Of a stretch of 64,000 nt of DNA, positions 60,901 through 64,000 are shown in pieces. The notes under the pieces are model-generated. The model searched no databases. It saw nothing but the letters and a program-made list of their open reading frames with translations, and had not been told where the DNA came from. The stretch spans positions 1 to 64,000 of the forward strand of contig JAIXKT010000057.1 of the NCBI GenBank assembly GCA_026932145.1, given 5' to 3'. The translations under genes and the position numbers were made by a program. The first letter of the stretch is position 1; every line of letters starts with the position of its first letter. The DNA comes from Bacteroidia bacterium. GTDB taxonomy: Bacteria; Bacteroidota; Bacteroidia; J057; JAIXKT01.

Positions 60901-62568
60901 TTATTTACTTTTTTGAAGTATTTTATCATAACGTTCTTGGTTCAAGAGTGTCTTTCTGGCTTCTTGTACTTCTGTATCTTGTGCTAAGGTATTTTCGGTA
61001 CGCCCGGCCTGTAAGTAATAACGCAGCGTTATCTCTTGTGCTAAGATATTTTTGATTTCACTTTGAAAGTCGGTAAAATCGTTTTCTTTTTCTTTCTGTA
61101 TTTGTTCTTCCAAAACAGCTAACTGTTGTTTTACACTTTCATGGTAAGATTCTTTTTTGACAGATTCTCGTAGGTTAATTAAGTCCTCTTCGCTTTTAGT
61201 TTTGTATTTAAATCCTTTTTTATGAGCGAATTGCGAAAACTGCTGATATACTTCTTGGGTTATTGAAAAGTCTTTGGCTGGTAGTATAGATGGATTGCTA
61301 TAATAGAATTGGGTAGCAAATTCAAATACAATTCCTTGCTCTACCAATTCTTTTGTAATTGGGTGGTATTCTACTAAGGGGGTTTGTATATCCGGTAGGA
61401 TTCCTGCGCCGTCTTTTACAATGCGTCCATTTTTGGTTTTAAATTCGTGAATTAAGCTATCTGGTATTTTAACGGCTTCCCCTGCTGCGTTACGATGCTG
61501 ATAATCAAGTGCTTGGATACACCTACCGCTTGGGGTGTAATACTTAGCCGTAGTTAATTTTAACTGAGAGTTATAGCTTAATGGAACTGTTTTTTGTACC
61601 AACCCTTTTCCATAGGAGCGTTGCCCTACGATAATGCCCCTATCCAAGTCTTGCATTACGCCGGAAACTATCTCCGAAGCACTGGCACTTTGGCCGTTAA
61701 TAAGTACAGCTAAGGGAATATTAATATCTAACGGGTGGTCTTTGGCGGTGTATATCACATTAGAACCCTCCATTCGTCCTTTGGTTTCTACTACTTTTTC
61801 GTTACGTGGAATAAACAAGTTGGCTATTTGAATAGCTTCATTTAGCAGTCCGCCGGGGTTTCCGCGTAAATCTAAGATAATTCCCTTTAAATCAGGATTT
61901 TTATTTTTAAAACTTTCAATAGCTGATCTTACCTCTGCCGAAGCGTCATTGGTGAAACTATTGAGATGTAGGTAGCCGATTTTGTCTGAAAAAACAGTTG
62001 AAAACGGAACATTTTTTACTTTAATTTCTTCTCTTGTTAGGGTAAGGCTAAGCGGTTGGGGAGTTTTGTAGCGTTTAACGGTTACATTGATTTTAGTTTT
62101 AGGTTGGCCGCGTAAAAGGTCTCTGACTTGTTCGTACTTTAACTTTGTTTTTGCCAATTCTTCGTTATCTATTTTTACAATTTCATCACCTATATTTATG
62201 CCGCCGGTTTGGGCTGGTGTTCCTTGATAGATTTCTGTTATGAAATAAGAGCCATTTTTTTCTACGATAGTAGCTCCTATTCCGCCATATTGGCCGGTGC
62301 TCAAAAATCTATAATCTTCTACTTCTGAGGCGCTTATGTAGTTTGTGTAAGGATCTAACGAGGATAGCATTGCTTCCACGCCTTCTCTGAATAATTGATT
62401 GGGTTCTATTTCATCAACATAGTTATTGTGAAGTTCACGGTATAAACGGGTTAGTATATCTAAGTTTTTAGCTATTTCAAAATAGACATCTTGCTGGCGG
62501 AAGCCAACAATTCCCAAGAAAATAGCCCCAAAGAAAATCGCATATAAGGTTTTTCGGGTATTCTTCAT
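60901..62568 (-). CDS. S41-family C-terminal processing peptidase
   Basis: A periplasmic serine protease of the CtpA/tail-specific class, 555 residues. The N-terminal helix (TLYAIFFGAIFLGIVGF) anchors it or acts as a signal. A PDZ domain follows (YGGIGATIVEKNGSYFITEI; GINIGDEIVKI), and the protease has the catalytic Ser in GQSASASEIVSGVM and the Lys 25 residues later in SYGKGLVQ. The C-terminal 150 residues are helical and charged. It is likely involved in envelope protein turnover. The gene is followed on the same strand by the STAS gene after 50 nt. Confidence 0.93.
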   Translation of the reverse strand: MKNTRKTLYAIFFGAIFLGIVGFRQQDVYFEIAKNLDILTRLYRELHNNYVDEIEPNQLFREGVEAMLSSLDPYTNYISASEVEDYRFLSTGQYGGIGATIVEKNGSYFITEIYQGTPAQTGGINIGDEIVKIDNEELAKTKLKYEQVRDLLRGQPKTKINVTVKRYKTPQPLSLTLTREEIKVKNVPFSTVFSDKIGYLHLNSFTNDASAEVRSAIESFKNKNPDLKGIILDLRGNPGGLLNEAIQIANLFIPRNEKVVETKGRMEGSNVIYTAKDHPLDINIPLAVLINGQSASASEIVSGVMQDLDRGIIVGQRSYGKGLVQKTVPLSYNSQLKLTTAKYYTPSGRCIQALDYQHRNAAGEAVKIPDSLIHEFKTKNGRIVKDGAGILPDIQTPLVEYHPITKELVEQGIVFEFATQFYYSNPSILPAKDFSITQEVYQQFSQFAHKKGFKYKTKSEEDLINLRESVKKESYHESVKQQLAVLEEQIQKEKENDFTDFQSEIKNILAQEITLRYYLQAGRTENTLAQDTEVQEARKTLLNQERYDKILQKSK

Positions 62569-62578
62569 AAGTGATTCG

Positions 62579-62586
62579 CAAAGTTA
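62579..62586 (-). promoter_or_regulatory. -7 promoter element of the S41 peptidase gene
   Basis: TAACTTTG on the minus strand, matching TAnnTTTG and ending 10 nt before the ATG. It overlaps a short dyad (GTTAAGT / ACTTAAC), which may be chance in this AT-rich sequence. Confidence 0.4.
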
Positions 62587-62795
62587 AGTGCTTTAACTTA
62601 ACAAAGGAGTTTTTTTCAAAATAAAGTTAAAGAGTTTTCAAAAAAATGATGTTTTTTTTGCAGTATATAACATTTAGTGGCTTTGTAAATTTAAAATGTA
62701 TCCGTTTTTTTAGCTGAATTTACTCAAATAAGCACTATCTTAGCGGGTTAAAATCATAATATCTTTTAAAGTCTTAATTATCAAGCTAATCATTT

Positions 62796-63503
62796 ATGAT
62801 ACAGGAAATAAACCCGATGGGCACAGCGCATAATCTTAAAGATTGGAAAGAAAAGCGTATGGTAGATACGTGGCAGATATTCAAAATTATCGCTGAGTTT
62901 GTGGAGGGGTTTGAGCGGATGTCAAAGACGGGGCCTTGTGTGTCTATTTTTGGGTCTGCCCGTGCTAAAGCCGGCCAGCCTTACTATGAGTTAGGAGTCG
63001 AAATATCCAGAAAGTTAGGGGAGCATGGCTATGGAGTAATTACCGGAGGAGGTCCCGGCATCATGGAAGCCGGTAATAAAGGTGCTTTTGAATCCGGTGC
63101 TACTTCGGTTGGCCTAAATATCAAACTCCCTTTTGAGCAGCACCATAACCCATACATAGACTCGGCGCATAACATTAATTTTGACTACTTTTTTGTCCGA
63201 AAAGTCATGTTTGTGAAATATGCACAAGGTTTTGTGGTTTTACCCGGAGGCTTTGGAACTTTAGACGAAATGTTTGAAGCCCTAACGCTTATTCAAACCC
63301 ATAAAATCAGAAAGTTCCCAATCATTGTAGTCGGCAGAAAATACTGGAGTGGTCTTTTTGAATGGATTGAAACTACTTTAATATCAGAAGGTTACATATC
63401 TCCCACAGATAGAGAACTTATCACCCTTGTGGATACTGCCGAAGAAGTATGCGAGTTTATTGATAATTTTTATAATAAAAATATTCTTCAACCTAATTTT
63501 TAA
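62796..63503 (+). CDS. LOG-family protein (cytokinin-type phosphoribohydrolase fold)
   Basis: A 235-residue Rossmann-fold protein of the TIGR00730/LOG family. Visible motifs are GPCVSIFGSARAK, VITGGGPGIMEAGNKGAFES and the hallmark PGGFGTLDEMFEAL. LOG proteins release free bases from nucleotide 5-monophosphates; many bacterial members are mislabelled lysine decarboxylase. The N-terminal 35 residues (including LKDWKEKRMVDTWQIFKIIA) are typical of the longer bacterial subgroup. Its stop lies 5 nt before the next ATG, so it is co-transcribed with the transglycosylase. Confidence 0.9.
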   Translation: MIQEINPMGTAHNLKDWKEKRMVDTWQIFKIIAEFVEGFERMSKTGPCVSIFGSARAKAGQPYYELGVEISRKLGEHGYGVITGGGPGIMEAGNKGAFESGATSVGLNIKLPFEQHHNPYIDSAHNINFDYFFVRKVMFVKYAQGFVVLPGGFGTLDEMFEALTLIQTHKIRKFPIIVVGRKYWSGLFEWIETTLISEGYISPTDRELITLVDTAEEVCEFIDNFYNKNILQPNF

Positions 63504-63508
63504 ACATT

Positions 63509-64000
63509 ATGAAGCGGTCGGGCTGGCATATTGGATTTGGTGTGGGGCTTTTATTAGCGGTTATTGCAGGATGGATGCTTTCTTTCAAAGATAGTTTAAA
63601 GGTTGTTAAGACCAAAGATCTGCGTCAAAATTCGGTATTAGTAGCCCCTCCTATTCCGGCAAAAGTAACTTTTGCCGGTGAAAAAGTACCTCTTCAAGAT
63701 TTTGAAGTAAGAGAACGTTTTGATAGAGAGCTACTTAACGTGGTTTACAATTATGCACAAACAATATTCATTTTAAAGCGTGCTAACCGCTGGAAAGATG
63801 ATGTTTTAAAGACACTTCGGGAAGAAAACATCCCTGAAGACTTTTTTTATTTAATGGCAGCAGAGAGTCATTTTGGAAACGGTACGTCTGTTAAAGGGGC
63901 AAGAGGGTTTTGGCAGTTTATGCCGGCTACTGCAAAGCACTATCAATTAGAGGTTTCTGATTTTGTTGATGAACGATGTCATGTAACGTTGGCCACTAAA
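63509..64000 (+). CDS. Lytic transglycosylase, cut by the window end
   Basis: The first 164 residues are present. An N-terminal helix (IGFGVGLLLAVIAGWML) anchors or exports the protein. The lysozyme-like SLT domain begins near 105: LREENIPEDFFYLMAAESHF with the catalytic Glu in AAESHF, and GARGFWQFMPATAKHYQLEV, the MltD-type block. It should cleave the glycan strands of peptidoglycan to 1,6-anhydromuropeptides. LysM repeats, frequent in MltD, would lie beyond the window. The ATG at 63509 follows the LOG stop by 5 nt. Confidence 0.88.
   Translation, partial: MKRSGWHIGFGVGLLLAVIAGWMLSFKDSLKVVKTKDLRQNSVLVAPPIPAKVTFAGEKVPLQDFEVRERFDRELLNVVYNYAQTIFILKRANRWKDDVLKTLREENIPEDFFYLMAAESHFGNGTSVKGARGFWQFMPATAKHYQLEVSDFVDERCHVTLATK

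Noticed and set aside
1-64000. tRNA, rRNA and known riboswitch genes.
   Set aside because: I looked in the spacers for cloverleaf arms and known leader motifs and found none; a covariance-model search would be the proper test.

Overview
The window reads as a chromosomal segment of a free-living Bacteroidota bacterium; I cannot place it to family. The grounds are two secreted proteins with type IX secretion (T9SS) C-terminal sorting tails, many genes preceded by the Bacteroidota -7 promoter element TAnnTTTG, AT-rich DNA with weak ribosome binding sites, and lineage-typical families (DUF3078, DUF3467, DUF2723, PepSY-like, OMP_b-brl receptors, SDR-type threonine dehydrogenase). I saw no tRNA, rRNA, CRISPR array, transposase or prophage gene.

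Region 1 (0-5.4 kb, + strand): a molybdoenzyme cluster of XdhC, an SDR, a fused [2Fe-2S]/molybdopterin subunit and an FAD subunit. The FAD subunit carries a four-cysteine loop like that of 4-hydroxybenzoyl-CoA reductase. Region 2 (5.4-9.2 kb, -): a small protein resembling DNA polymerase III psi, an outer-membrane protein, an M42 aminopeptidase and an isolated nuoN. Region 3 (9.5-13.6 kb): an Xre-type regulator with a GAF protein, a secreted zinc metalloprotease and CorA. Region 4 (13.7-19.1 kb, -): a T9SS-exported protein, Tex and YbaB/EbfC.

Region 5 (19.2-26.6 kb, -): an envelope module of a beta-barrel protein, an orphan TolC, the remnant of a response regulator, a TonB-type receptor, a PepSY-like protein and a histidine kinase/OmpR pair. 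The kinase gene carries an in-frame short repeat. Region 6 (26.9-33.7 kb, -): a CDF metal transporter behind a long perfect hairpin, DUF3078, an EnvC-like protein, an anti-sigma-like protein, a sigma factor with a duplicated region 2, PurD and a sugar-nucleotide epimerase. Region 7 (33.9-37.3 kb, -): a Wzc-type tyrosine kinase and its outer-membrane export partner.

Region 8 (37.4-40.9 kb, +): a tightly overlapping operon of MlaE-like permease, MlaF-like ATPase, diadenylate cyclase and LolC/E-like permease. Region 9 (40.9-50.9 kb, -): a STAS protein, a 1236-residue GEVED-repeat T9SS protein, PdhB, a small membrane protein and a very large outer-membrane protein. Region 10 (51-64 kb): a GNAT acetyltransferase, an AT-rich tandem repeat and a DUF2723 membrane protein. 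A run of signalling genes follows: LytS-like kinase, DUF3467, GmhA, NarL-type regulator, threonine dehydrogenase, RsbW-like kinase, STAS and the CtpA protease. A LOG-family protein and a lytic transglycosylase cut by the window edge close the segment.

Much of the window concerns the cell envelope: export, lipid transport, capsule, LPS heptose and peptidoglycan. Several separate signalling layers are interleaved with it. The items most worth a second look are the benzoyl-CoA-reductase-like molybdoenzyme, the double-region-2 sigma factor, the psi-like protein, the repeat inside the kinase gene, the hairpin before the CDF gene and the mixed two-component/partner-switching cluster.
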